Of a stretch of DNA of 64,000 bases, positions 49,102-58,040 are shown piece by piece; the stretch's first letter is position 1; each line of letters opens with the position of its first letter. The position numbers and the translations under genes were made by a program. The notes beneath the pieces are model-generated. The model saw nothing but the letters and a program-made list of their open reading frames with translations, made no database searches and was not told where the DNA came from. The stretch lies in contig NZ_CP146986.1 in assembly GCF_037126175.1 (NCBI RefSeq), positions 1,268,501 to 1,332,500 of the forward strand, written 5' to 3'. This DNA is from Pseudomonas sp. RSB 5.4. Its GTDB lineage: Bacteria; Pseudomonadota; Gammaproteobacteria; Pseudomonadales; Pseudomonadaceae.

Positions 49102-51447
49102 GTGATTATTTCCAGGCAGTTAACCGGGCTGGCCCTCGCCGGCGCGTTTCTCGGACTCAGTCTGTCGGCCCATGCGTTAAGTCCCGCCACACAAACCCAT
49201 GCTGATATTCGCCGCACCTCATTTGGCGTGCCGCACATTCGCGCGGAAAACGAGCGCGGACTCGGGTTCGGCATCGGTTACGCCTATGCGCAGGACAACC
49301 TGTGCCTGCTGGCCAACGAGATTGTCACGGTCAATGGCCAGCGCTCGCGCTATTTCGGGCCGGATCAGTTCACCGTCGAACAACGCGAAAATCGCGTCAG
49401 CGACCTGTTCTTCACCTGGCTCAACACCCCCGCAGCGGTGAAGGCCTTCTGGGACGCGCAGCCTGCTCAGGTGCGCGATCTGGTGGAAGGTTATGCAGCA
49501 GGCTACAACCGCTATCTGGCCGAGCGCCGCCAGCAAGGCCTGCCGCAGCAGTGCCAGGGGGAGTGGGTGCGTGATATCGCTGCCGAGGATCTGGTGAAGC
49601 TCACCCGCCGCTTGCTGGTTGAAGGCGGGGTCGGGCAGTTCGCCGAAGCACTGGCCGGTGCGACGCCGCCGCAAGCCACGGCACAGGTCGGTAGCCATGC
49701 GCAGGCTTATCAGTTGGCGGACGCGCGCATGCAGCGCTTCGCCCTGGATCGCGGCAGCAACGCCGTGGCGGTCGGCAGCGAGCGTTCGTTCAACGGGCGT
49801 GGCATGCTCCTGGCCAACCCGCATTTTCCGTGGGTCGGCGGCATGCGCTTTTATCAGATGCACCTGACCATCCCCGGCAAACTCGACGTGATGGGCGCCG
49901 CCTTGCCGGGGCTGCCGGTGATCAACATCGGTTTCAACCAGCATCTGGCCTGGACCCACACGGTGGATTCGTCGAAGCACTTCACCCTGTATCGCCTGCA
50001 ACTCGATCCCAAAGATCCGACGCGCTACCTGCTCGATGGCAAATCGCTGCCGCTGAGCAAGCAGACGGTGACCGTGCAGATCAAACAGGCGGACGGGCAG
50101 GTGGTGCCGGTTTCGCGCGATGTCTACAGCTCGCAGTTCGGCCCGATCGTGCAATGGCCGGGCAAGCTCGACTGGGACCATCAGTACGCTTACAGCCTGC
50201 GCGACGCCAACCTGGAAAATGATCGCGTGCTGACGCAGTGGTACGCGATGAATCAGGCGTCGAGCCTCAAGGATCTGCAGGATTCGGTGCACAAGATCCA
50301 GGGCATCCCGTGGGTCAACACCTTGGCCGTGGATGACAAGGGGCAGACGCTGTACATGAACCTGTCGGTGGTGCCGAACGTCAGCGCCGACAAATTGGCC
50401 AAGTGCAGCGACCCGCGCATCGGCGTGCAGATGATCGTGCTCGACGGTTCCAACAGCGCTTGCGCCTGGGACATTGATCCGCAAGCGGCGCAGAAGGGCA
50501 TCTATGCTGCCAGCCAGTTGCCGCAACTGCTGCGCAAGGACTTTGTCCAGCACTCAAACGATTCCGCGTGGCTGGCGAACCCGGCACAACCGCTGACCGG
50601 GTTCTCGCCGCTGATCAGTCAGGACGGTCAACCGCTGGGCCTGCGATCGCGGTTTGCGCTGGAGCGTCTGAGCACTTTGGGCAAAAAGGGCCCGCTGGCG
50701 GTCAAGGATTTGCAACAGATGGTGATGGATGACAACGTCTATCTGACGACCCAGGTGCTGCCCGATTTGCTGAAATTCTGCGCTACGGATCTGGGTGCTG
50801 ACGCGGCTTCGCTGAAGCCGGTTTGCGTCAGCCTCAAAGGCTGGGATGGCCGGGCGAATCTGGATTCGGGTATCGGCCTGGTCCATTTCCAGAACATCAT
50901 GCAAACCCTGCAAAAGTCGCCGGATGTCTGGCGCGTGGCGTTCGATCCGAAAGACCCGCAACACACCCCGCGCGGGTTGGCGATCGAGCAACCGGCGGTG
51001 AGCAAGGCTCTGCGTGAGGCAATGCTGACGTCGCTGCAAACCACCACGAAAATGGGCCTGAAAGCGGACACCCGCTGGGGCGACATTCAGGTGGTGAGCA
51101 GCGGCGGTCAGCAAACCGCGATTCACGGCGGACCTGGAACGCTGGGGATCTACAACGCGATTCAGAGTGTGCCGCGTGAAGACGGCAAACTCGAAGTGGT
51201 CAGCGGCACCAGCTACCTGCAAGTGGTGACCTTCGACGACAAAGGCCCGCACGCTCAGGGGCTGCTGGCGTTCTCGCTGTCCAGCGATCCAGAGTCAAAA
51301 TACTCCCGGGACCAGACCGAGGCCTTCTCGAAGAAACAGTGGAGCGTGCTGCCGTTTACCGAGCAGCAGATCACGGCTGATCCGCAATATCAGGTGCAGA
51401 CCGTGCGTGATGCTGCCGGCAAGAGTGCCGAGGTGGTTGCGCAGTAA
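49102..51447 (+). CDS. pvdQ: PvdQ-type acylase (pyoverdine maturation / AHL acylase)
   Basis: A 781-residue Ntn-hydrolase of the penicillin acylase family. The signal peptide runs to about SLSAHA, then THADIRRTSFGVPHIRAENERGLGFGIGYAYAQDN starts the alpha chain. Autocleavage falls before Ser219 in LDRGSNAVAVGSER, the beta-chain nucleophile. GRGMLLANPHFPWVGGMRFYQMHLTIPGKLDVMGAALPGLPVINIGFNQHLAWTHTVD is nearly as in P. aeruginosa PvdQ. PvdQ removes the acyl chain of the pyoverdine precursor in the periplasm and hydrolyses long-chain AHLs. GTG 49102 follows AGGAGCGAGT. The PvdS box upstream supports the symbol. No other pvd gene is nearby. Confidence 0.93.
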   Translation: MIISRQLTGLALAGAFLGLSLSAHALSPATQTHADIRRTSFGVPHIRAENERGLGFGIGYAYAQDNLCLLANEIVTVNGQRSRYFGPDQFTVEQRENRVSDLFFTWLNTPAAVKAFWDAQPAQVRDLVEGYAAGYNRYLAERRQQGLPQQCQGEWVRDIAAEDLVKLTRRLLVEGGVGQFAEALAGATPPQATAQVGSHAQAYQLADARMQRFALDRGSNAVAVGSERSFNGRGMLLANPHFPWVGGMRFYQMHLTIPGKLDVMGAALPGLPVINIGFNQHLAWTHTVDSSKHFTLYRLQLDPKDPTRYLLDGKSLPLSKQTVTVQIKQADGQVVPVSRDVYSSQFGPIVQWPGKLDWDHQYAYSLRDANLENDRVLTQWYAMNQASSLKDLQDSVHKIQGIPWVNTLAVDDKGQTLYMNLSVVPNVSADKLAKCSDPRIGVQMIVLDGSNSACAWDIDPQAAQKGIYAASQLPQLLRKDFVQHSNDSAWLANPAQPLTGFSPLISQDGQPLGLRSRFALERLSTLGKKGPLAVKDLQQMVMDDNVYLTTQVLPDLLKFCATDLGADAASLKPVCVSLKGWDGRANLDSGIGLVHFQNIMQTLQKSPDVWRVAFDPKDPQHTPRGLAIEQPAVSKALREAMLTSLQTTTKMGLKADTRWGDIQVVSSGGQQTAIHGGPGTLGIYNAIQSVPREDGKLEVVSGTSYLQVVTFDDKGPHAQGLLAFSLSSDPESKYSRDQTEAFSKKQWSVLPFTEQQITADPQYQVQTVRDAAGKSAEVVAQ

Positions 51448-51460
51448 GTCATCCTGAACG

Positions 51461-51502
51461 AAAAAGCCGCTGCTCCTTGAACAGGGACAGTGGCTTTTTT
51501 AT
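51461..51502. terminator. Rho-independent terminator after pvdQ
   Basis: AAAAAGCCGCTG pairs with CAGTGGCTTTTT (one G-U pair), followed by TTATT. Also T-rich on the opposite strand, so it can serve the - strand fecR-like gene. Confidence 0.85.
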
Positions 51503-51527
51503 TGCCCGAAACGCGTGATCCCAAGCT

Positions 51528-52529
51528 TCAGGTTTTCGGCGGGTTTCGTGGCATCGAGTTGATCACCGGATCACCCTCGGTGTTGCGCGTCAGGTACACC
51601 GGCAGCACTTTGGGCAGGGTGTTGACGAGGCCGCTCAGTTCTTTGATGTTGTAGACGCCGCCGACGCGGATCGCGCCGGTGTTGGCGTCAGCCAGTTTCA
51701 GCGGTTTGTTCAGGTAGCGATTGATCAGCGGCAAGGCGTCGTTCAGTGCCAGGTTGTCGAGCACCAGTTTGCCGCTGCGCCAGGCCAGTGAACTGTCATT
51801 GTCGTAGGTCTGGCTGATCTGTGGCGTGTAGTCGCCATGCCGGTACTGCGCCTGCATCGACGGGCCGAGGCGCAGGCCGTCGCCGGGCAATGCCGTGTTA
51901 CTGGTGACCAGCACCGAGCCTTCGATCAGGTTGACCCGCACCTGATCTTCATAGAGCCAGACATTGAAGCGGGTACCGGTCACGCGGATCTTGCCTTCGG
52001 CGGCTCGGACCACGAACGGGTGGCTGAGGTCGTGGCTGACTTCGAAAAACGCTTCGCCCTTTTTCAGCGTGACCCGGCGCTCATCCTTGTAGTTGCTGAA
52101 GGTCAGTTCGGTGTTGAGGTTGAGCTCGACCTGACTGCCGTCCTTCAAGGTGACCTGACGAACATTGTCGCTGGCTTCGAAGTGCTGATAGCTGTTGGGC
52201 AGCCAGCCGAGGTTCCAGCCGCTGTAGGCGGCCAGCGGTAATGCGAAGGCGCAGACGCTGGCGGCGATGGCATAGCGACGCCAGGCCGGGACCGGTTTGT
52301 TCAGCGGCACACTCGGGGGCGGCTGCGGACGCGGCAAGTGTTCGGCAACGTCCCAGATTTCCAGCATGGCTTCATATTCGAACGCATGCAGCGGATGAGC
52401 ATCGCGCCATTGCTCGAAAGCCAGACGCTCCTCGGCGGAGCAGTCGGCAGCGTGCAGACGCATGCACCAGTGCGCGGCGGCATCGGTGATCGCATCGTAT
52501 TCGGCTTCCGAGAGGGATTCTTGGGTCAT
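51528..52529 (-). CDS. FecR family anti-sigma/sensor protein without a linked sigma
   Basis: A 333-residue membrane protein. The N-terminal cytoplasmic domain is AAHWCMRLHAADCSAEERLAFEQWRDAHPLHAFEYE. One TM helix at about 87-105 (YAIAASVCAFALPLAAYSGW) precedes the periplasmic FecR domain (RQVTLKDGSQVELNLNTELTFSNYKDERRVTLKKGEAFFEVSHDLSHPFVVRAAEGKIRVTGTRFNVW) and a secretin/TonB-like C-terminal part. FecR proteins relay siderophore-receptor signals to an ECF sigma, normally encoded just upstream. Here a PepSY gene on the other strand lies upstream and no sigma is seen. Its place next to pvdQ hints at siderophore sensing. Confidence 0.88.
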   Translation of the reverse strand: MTQESLSEAEYDAITDAAAHWCMRLHAADCSAEERLAFEQWRDAHPLHAFEYEAMLEIWDVAEHLPRPQPPPSVPLNKPVPAWRRYAIAASVCAFALPLAAYSGWNLGWLPNSYQHFEASDNVRQVTLKDGSQVELNLNTELTFSNYKDERRVTLKKGEAFFEVSHDLSHPFVVRAAEGKIRVTGTRFNVWLYEDQVRVNLIEGSVLVTSNTALPGDGLRLGPSMQAQYRHGDYTPQISQTYDNDSSLAWRSGKLVLDNLALNDALPLINRYLNKPLKLADANTGAIRVGGVYNIKELSGLVNTLPKVLPVYLTRNTEGDPVINSMPRNPPKT

Positions 52530-52681
52530 TGACTCGTCCTGATTTGCTGCATTCTAACCTTGCGGGCAACGCGCCGAGAACATCCATCATGGCAATTGCC
52601 CATCAAAGTGGAACTTATTTTTCCGTCAGACGCCCAAAAACAGGACATCCGACGAACATCATCCACAAATGGAGTGAAAAA

Positions 52682-52951
52682 ATGATCAAAAAAACCTTTG
52701 CCGCTGTTGTTGCCACTGCTGCCTTGTTCAGTGCCGGTGCCGCGATGGCCGATCGTCCCGGTGCGGGCTGGGTCACCATCGAAAAGGCGATCGAGATCGT
52801 GAAGACCAAGGCCGGTTACGTCGAAGTCTATGAGATCGAAGCAGACAACGATGGCTACTGGAAAGGTGAGGGCCGCAAGGCGGATGGCTCTGTTTATGAA
52901 TTCCGTATCGATGGCGCGTCGGGCAACGTACTGCGCGATCAGAAAGACTGA
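52682..52951 (+). CDS. Periplasmic PepSY-domain protein
   Basis: An 89-residue exported protein. The signal peptide MIKKTFAAVVATAALFSAGAAMA is followed by one PepSY unit (GWVTIEKAIEIVKTKAGYVEVYEIEADNDGYWKGEGRKADGSVYEFRIDGASGNVLRDQ). PepSY domains bind and restrain other proteins, often peptidases, or act in sensing. ATGGAGTG before ATG 52682 fixes the start. It is divergent from the fecR-like gene and convergent with the toxin-like gene. A two-component system is often nearby in other species; none here. Confidence 0.85.
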   Translation: MIKKTFAAVVATAALFSAGAAMADRPGAGWVTIEKAIEIVKTKAGYVEVYEIEADNDGYWKGEGRKADGSVYEFRIDGASGNVLRDQKD

Positions 52952-52970
52952 TTTCCACGGTCAATAAACC

Positions 52971-52997
52971 ATGCGCAGGCTGCACAGGCCTGCGCAT
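52971..52997. terminator. Terminator between PepSY and toxin-like genes
   Basis: ATGCGCAGGC, loop TGCACAG, GCCTGCGCAT followed by TTTCATTTTC on the + strand: a 10-bp stem 20 nt past the PepSY stop. Confidence 0.8.
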
Positions 52998-53005
52998 TTT
53001 CATTT

Positions 53006-56000
53006 TCAGGGCACGCTGCCGGGGTTGGCGACCGGGTCGAGTTGCCGTCCTATCTCGCAAATCAGAAAGGCGATCGAATCGGCGTTGCGCAAGATCGTGT
53101 CGATGCGCGGATGCGGGTTCGCCGGGTCGAGGAATGCCGTTCGTGCCTCCTCTATGGTGGGGCTGCGCGTGACCTTGAGTATTTCCTTGCCGACATGCGC
53201 AAGGCCCGGGATTTCATCCAGGCTGAGCCACTCCTGAAATTCGTCACTCCAGCGCGAGAACAGCTCTTCGCGCGGCGTGCCCAGTGACAAGGCCTCGCGC
53301 TGGAATCGGGTCTGGTTGTGCTTCATGGCCGCGCCGTAGCCGGTCACCGTGGAAATCAGGTCAACGAACGGGCGCCGGGCCTCGAGGCTGGCGATGTCCA
53401 CGGCCTTGTTGGCCTGATGGGCCAGTTCATGGATCAACGTCGAAGCCCGTGCATGCCCTTCGACATTGAACGGCTCAGTCAGGCCGACCTTGTACCAGTC
53501 CAGATCCTGATGGAAAAACTTCTCGGTGAAATGCACTTGCTTGCGCGAGTCGTCATCCAGCACAAAAGCAATCAGGCCGGTATTGCGATAGCGGTTTGAG
53601 CCGACGACAAAACGATCACCGTCCAGCAGATCCTCGGTAGGGTCCACCAACGCCTTGCAGACCGGCACGATGGCCTGTTTGAGCTTGTCGAGAATGGCGG
53701 TATCGATCTGTTGCGCATCGAAGAACGACTTGAGGAACGTATCCAGGCGAGTGCCGCTGCCCTGGTGCCTTTGCTGCGCCAGATTGTGCAGGCAGTTGAA
53801 CGCGTAGAACCGTGCCAGATCCACGGCCTCGGTGAGCATGCGTGCCTTGTCCGGGTGGCGGGCGCGGATCTGTTCCATGCCCTGAGCCTCGATGTTCAGC
53901 CAGATCCGGCGTTCGCGATCGTTGGCGTAGCGGTTGTACATTTTCGACATGGCCTTGCCCAGATGCACCGTATGTCGATCCGGGTCCAGCACCAGTTTGC
54001 CTGACGTGGTGTGTTGCAGCACCGGGCCTGGCTGTTCCGCGCCCTTGATCTGCCAGACCGCGCCCGGCTTCTCCACGGGATAGACCTTGCCGGCCACAGG
54101 CGCATAGGTCTGCCGCGTCGCAAGATCGGTATAGGTGCCGTTCGCCGCCACCGGCGTCAGGTCTTTGAGCGCAACGTCCGTTGCCTCGAAGGGTTGCAGC
54201 GAAGTGCGTAGCGGCTCAGTGGTGTGGATGAGTTGCAGATCCGGCGCACCGAGCACGCTGGGCTTTGGAGCCGACGGCGTCAGCGCCCGGGCCTCGAGGG
54301 TCGACTCCAGTGACAGGCGTCCGAGGGAAACCATCTGCACTGTGCCAGCGATGAACGCTTCGAGTGCAAGCTTCCAGTGGTGATCCTGCAACGCCTCGGC
54401 CGAGGTCATGAAGTCCTTGAAGCTTTGCCAGAGAAACTGCACATAGGCCAGTTTGCCCGGGAGCAGGCCCCAGATCAGTTTGATCCCCTGGCTGAACAGG
54501 TTTTTCGCCGACTCCCAGTCCTCCTGCGCCGAGGGCTGGGCGTGGCTGGCGAGCAATTTGGGCAGCAACGCGAGATTGTCGCTGAACAGCTGCCGCAGCA
54601 GGTTGCCCTGAATCGGATTCGACGCCAGGGTCATTTCACTGGTCTGGCCGACACTGCTGCTGAATAACGCCTTGAAGATCGACTGCTGAGCCTGCGGCAA
54701 ACGCCGTAACAACAGGTCTTGCAGGGCGCCCGGAATGTTCAGTGCGGCGATCAGCGCGGCTTCGTTCTCGAACTCGCTGAAGGCCTGTTCACCGTGATAC
54801 GGCGCATAGAGCACCAACGGTCCGACATGGCCGGCGCCCGGGCCGATCAGGTACATGCCCAGGGCTTTGACCGCCGCCGCGCCGCCGGTTTTGATCAGCT
54901 CCAGCGGGCGGATCAGCGCATGGGCACCTTGCACCGTGGCGCGGGCGATGGCGTCCGGCATGTCGAGCACTTGGGCGATCAGCCCGTAGGCGGCAGCAGA
55001 CAGACGCTGCTGCAGTTTCAACTGATGGGCATGTTGCAGCAGTTGCCACGGTAGTTGGCGCAGAAAACGCTGTTGGCGCTGTTCGGCCTCGGTGTCGGTG
55101 GTGGACAGGGCGGTCGTGATCTTGCTGGCGAATGTCGTGGGAATGTCCAGGGACAGCAATAGGCTCCTGACTGCCTGACGGTCGAGGCCAGTCGGCAGCA
55201 CAGCGGTGGTGTTCGACGCCACGGTAAACGCGATGTGCTGGGCGATGTGGCTGTAGTTCAAGGCGAAATCGGTGAGGCTCATGTTTGGGCCGGCCAGGGT
55301 CAGGGCCGGGATGATCCGCACTTGCTCGGGATCGAGGTTGTGCGCCTGGAACCGGGCGCCCAGCAGGGTGGTGAGGGTCTGCTGAATGTGCCCGCGCACG
55401 GTCGGCAAGGCATGCAGGTAATCCTTGTCATCGCTGACGCTGGCGCGCCATTGCTCCAGCAGCTCCAGGTGCAACTGCTGCTCCTCAAGTGAGGCCATGC
55501 CCAGCCAGCCGGGCAGGGAGTGCCGCTCGCCGAGCGCCCGGGCCAACGCACTGGCCCGCTCCAGATTGGTGTTGATCGGGATCTCGGCCAGGGATTTCAG
55601 CGCCTGCTCCTGCTTGAGCGCGGACAACTTCAGTTGACGGAGCCGATCACAGCGCTCGAGAAACTGCTTGATCGCCGTTTGCACGCGATCCTGCAGGACA
55701 TTGCCGGTAATCAGGTGCAAAGGGCCGAGGCGATAGTCCTGATGCAAACCCTCATGCAGCGGCGAGAGGTTTTCCAGCAGTACCTGACGTTTTTCCGGAT
55801 TGCGCAAGCGCCGGTCCAGGGCCTTGCGGGCACTGTCGACGGAGCTGAAGGCCTCCAGGCCCATCGCCGGCGTCCACAGCACCGCAATTCCCGAGTGTTG
55901 CTCATCGAGGCCGCCGCGTTCCGTCAGCAGAACGCAGCTGGCCAATGGCAGCGCCTCTGTCTGGCCACTGCCGAACAAAGTCAGCGACCAGGCATCGGGG

Positions 56001-57811
56001 CGGAAACCATTGAGTCCTCGGCGTTGGGCGCGATCCGCCTGAGCGGGGTCGAATACGGTGTCGACGATGGCCTGGACCTGGCGACTCAGGCTGCCATCGA
56101 GTACGCGCAAGCGTGCCTCACCACAAACACCGACGAACAGCGTGTGCGCAAACTGCTGCATGAGCTGTTGCAGATAGCGGCGTTGCAGGACTTGCGAGCC
56201 AATTGGCTGCGCGGCGAAACTGCTGCTGATTGACGGCAGGATACTGGCGAATTTCCTGACTTCGGCTGCAGCAGCGTCGGCCAGCAGCATTGACGGTAAC
56301 TGGCTGCCGCCGAGCACTGGTCGGGTGCTCCAGCGCCCACGGGTATCGAGGGCCAGCAAGCGATCATGGATCATCGAGCGGATGTCCAGCGCCTTGTCGA
56401 ACAGCGCGGGAATGTTCACCGCGTCGTCGCTGTGGCGGAACACCTGCAAGGCATATTCGATGTTCTGTCGCTGCTTGGTGATGATCGCTTCGAACAGCAC
56501 GCTGAAGATGTCGCCGGCGATCATTTCGCCGGACACATGGGGCTTGTCGAAGCCGAGAAAACGCTGGCGCTCCTCCAGGTTCAGCAAGCCATAGAGCTCG
56601 TCTTCGTGCCCGGTACTGGCGAATTTGGCGAGCAAGGTGTCCTTGAGATCGCCGTAGTCCTTGAGGATCTGCAAGCCATGGGAAGGGGTGTAAAGGCAGG
56701 CATCGGTGTGGCTGATCATCAGCGAGCCGGCCAGTTCGACGAAGTTGGCCTGGTATTCCCACAGACGCACCGTTTCCAGGGTGGCACGCCGCCCGGGGTG
56801 CTCGTTGGCCTCGATCCAGGTCAGCAAACTGTCGAATTTTTCGGCCTCGATGATCCCGGCTTCGCGTTTGAGCAGAATGTCGGCCAGGGCCTGTTGCCGG
56901 ATCGTTTGACTGAACAGGCGGCGGCGCGGCATGCCGTCTGCGCAAGCGTCATTCCAGTATTGCTCAAGGTGTTGATAGAGCAGCACCAGCAGTTTGCCGG
57001 AGACGGTTTTGACCGCCTGTTCCCAATGCGCCTGATCGCTGGCCAGCGCAGGTCGGCGCGGGTTGGAAAACCTGTGCGTCTGGCCCTGCGCCCAGCCGGG
57101 GTGACGATAGTGCCGGAGCACCGCGTTGGCCAGTGACAAGGTGTCGAGCCGGTGTCCCTGATCACCGGGAGCGGCGCCGGCGTAGAAGCTGACCTGCGTT
57201 TGTGCTTGATCCGCGCCGGGCATCCGGGGGCTCAGTTGCTGGTCGAGAAGCGTTTCAAGCAAGGTTCCCAAGCCAGGCAGATTCAGCAGTTCATGGAGCA
57301 AGGACTGGGCGTTGAGCTGCTGACAGTGCTCGATGGCGCTCCGTTGCTCGTCGAATATGTCGCCCTCGATGAGCTGGTAATTCACGCTGATACGGCCTTT
57401 CTCCAGAAGGCGCTTGCGCTGTGACACGGCCAGAAATGCCAGCAATCGATCCGCTTCGTCGGCCTGATTGACTCGCTGTTCGAGGTGTTCGGTCACGGCG
57501 CGGAAGGTGTCGAATTTCTTCAGGCCGTCGAACGGCGTGTACAACATGAAGCCGCGATCCTCCGGCGTGGGGCTGAGAATGAAACTGCCGGCCAGGGTTA
57601 CGCTGGGCGGGTCTTCGCTGTCGAGCAGGATGCGGTGAGCCAGCATCGGCGGGGTTTGCTGGTTGCGTAACAGATGGGTCGAGAGTTGCGCGTGCGTCAG
57701 CCACCGGAAATCCTGCGACGACAGCCCATGGGCAGTGCCCAGCGCAGGCCACAGTCCAGGTGAATCCAAAAAAGAGCAGAACAGCAGCGGGGGAGCAGGT
57801 ACGGGCATCAT
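53006..57811 (-). CDS. Large dermonecrotic-toxin-like protein with HExxH metallopeptidase motif
   Basis: A 1601-residue soluble protein that resembles the Pseudomonas dermonecrotic toxin (DUF6543) family. The body is built of long helices with recurring blocks such as LYTPFDGLKKFDTF, LYTPSHGLQILKDY and LYAPYHGEQAFSEF, each followed by a LLxLPxAQQ/RKR-like stretch, suggesting three or more diverged repeats. A mildly hydrophobic area lies near 970-1010 (LIGPGAGHVGPLVLYAP). At the C terminus STLIHELAHQANKAVD (His1461, Glu1462, His1465) is a zinc-metallopeptidase HExxH motif. No N-terminal signal, no Rhs repeats, no obvious immunity gene. Likely a contact- or lysis-delivered toxin, but delivery and target are unknown. 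The start is ATGATG with a poor ribosome site. Confidence 0.75.
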   Translation of the reverse strand: MMPVPAPPLLFCSFLDSPGLWPALGTAHGLSSQDFRWLTHAQLSTHLLRNQQTPPMLAHRILLDSEDPPSVTLAGSFILSPTPEDRGFMLYTPFDGLKKFDTFRAVTEHLEQRVNQADEADRLLAFLAVSQRKRLLEKGRISVNYQLIEGDIFDEQRSAIEHCQQLNAQSLLHELLNLPGLGTLLETLLDQQLSPRMPGADQAQTQVSFYAGAAPGDQGHRLDTLSLANAVLRHYRHPGWAQGQTHRFSNPRRPALASDQAHWEQAVKTVSGKLLVLLYQHLEQYWNDACADGMPRRRLFSQTIRQQALADILLKREAGIIEAEKFDSLLTWIEANEHPGRRATLETVRLWEYQANFVELAGSLMISHTDACLYTPSHGLQILKDYGDLKDTLLAKFASTGHEDELYGLLNLEERQRFLGFDKPHVSGEMIAGDIFSVLFEAIITKQRQNIEYALQVFRHSDDAVNIPALFDKALDIRSMIHDRLLALDTRGRWSTRPVLGGSQLPSMLLADAAAAEVRKFASILPSISSSFAAQPIGSQVLQRRYLQQLMQQFAHTLFVGVCGEARLRVLDGSLSRQVQAIVDTVFDPAQADRAQRRGLNGFRPDAWSLTLFGSGQTEALPLASCVLLTERGGLDEQHSGIAVLWTPAMGLEAFSSVDSARKALDRRLRNPEKRQVLLENLSPLHEGLHQDYRLGPLHLITGNVLQDRVQTAIKQFLERCDRLRQLKLSALKQEQALKSLAEIPINTNLERASALARALGERHSLPGWLGMASLEEQQLHLELLEQWRASVSDDKDYLHALPTVRGHIQQTLTTLLGARFQAHNLDPEQVRIIPALTLAGPNMSLTDFALNYSHIAQHIAFTVASNTTAVLPTGLDRQAVRSLLLSLDIPTTFASKITTALSTTDTEAEQRQQRFLRQLPWQLLQHAHQLKLQQRLSAAAYGLIAQVLDMPDAIARATVQGAHALIRPLELIKTGGAAAVKALGMYLIGPGAGHVGPLVLYAPYHGEQAFSEFENEAALIAALNIPGALQDLLLRRLPQAQQSIFKALFSSSVGQTSEMTLASNPIQGNLLRQLFSDNLALLPKLLASHAQPSAQEDWESAKNLFSQGIKLIWGLLPGKLAYVQFLWQSFKDFMTSAEALQDHHWKLALEAFIAGTVQMVSLGRLSLESTLEARALTPSAPKPSVLGAPDLQLIHTTEPLRTSLQPFEATDVALKDLTPVAANGTYTDLATRQTYAPVAGKVYPVEKPGAVWQIKGAEQPGPVLQHTTSGKLVLDPDRHTVHLGKAMSKMYNRYANDRERRIWLNIEAQGMEQIRARHPDKARMLTEAVDLARFYAFNCLHNLAQQRHQGSGTRLDTFLKSFFDAQQIDTAILDKLKQAIVPVCKALVDPTEDLLDGDRFVVGSNRYRNTGLIAFVLDDDSRKQVHFTEKFFHQDLDWYKVGLTEPFNVEGHARASTLIHELAHQANKAVDIASLEARRPFVDLISTVTGYGAAMKHNQTRFQREALSLGTPREELFSRWSDEFQEWLSLDEIPGLAHVGKEILKVTRSPTIEEARTAFLDPANPHPRIDTILRNADSIAFLICEIGRQLDPVANPGSVP

Positions 57812-58040
57812 CGCGTCTCGATCAGGGCACCCTTGGGGGCACCGGTGAATTGAGACGCCAGCCTAAAAGCCGAACGGGTGACTAAGGTGGTACATAGTTA
57901 CCGCACAGGCGACATGCAAATGTGCTGGCTGCGTCGCGCTGCACCGCAATGGTTGACAGCACCCGTACCGGACGTGGTTAATCGGTGAGCAAGCTGTTCG
58001 TACGCTGTTGTTCCCTCCAATAATTAGTCTGGAGCTTCAG

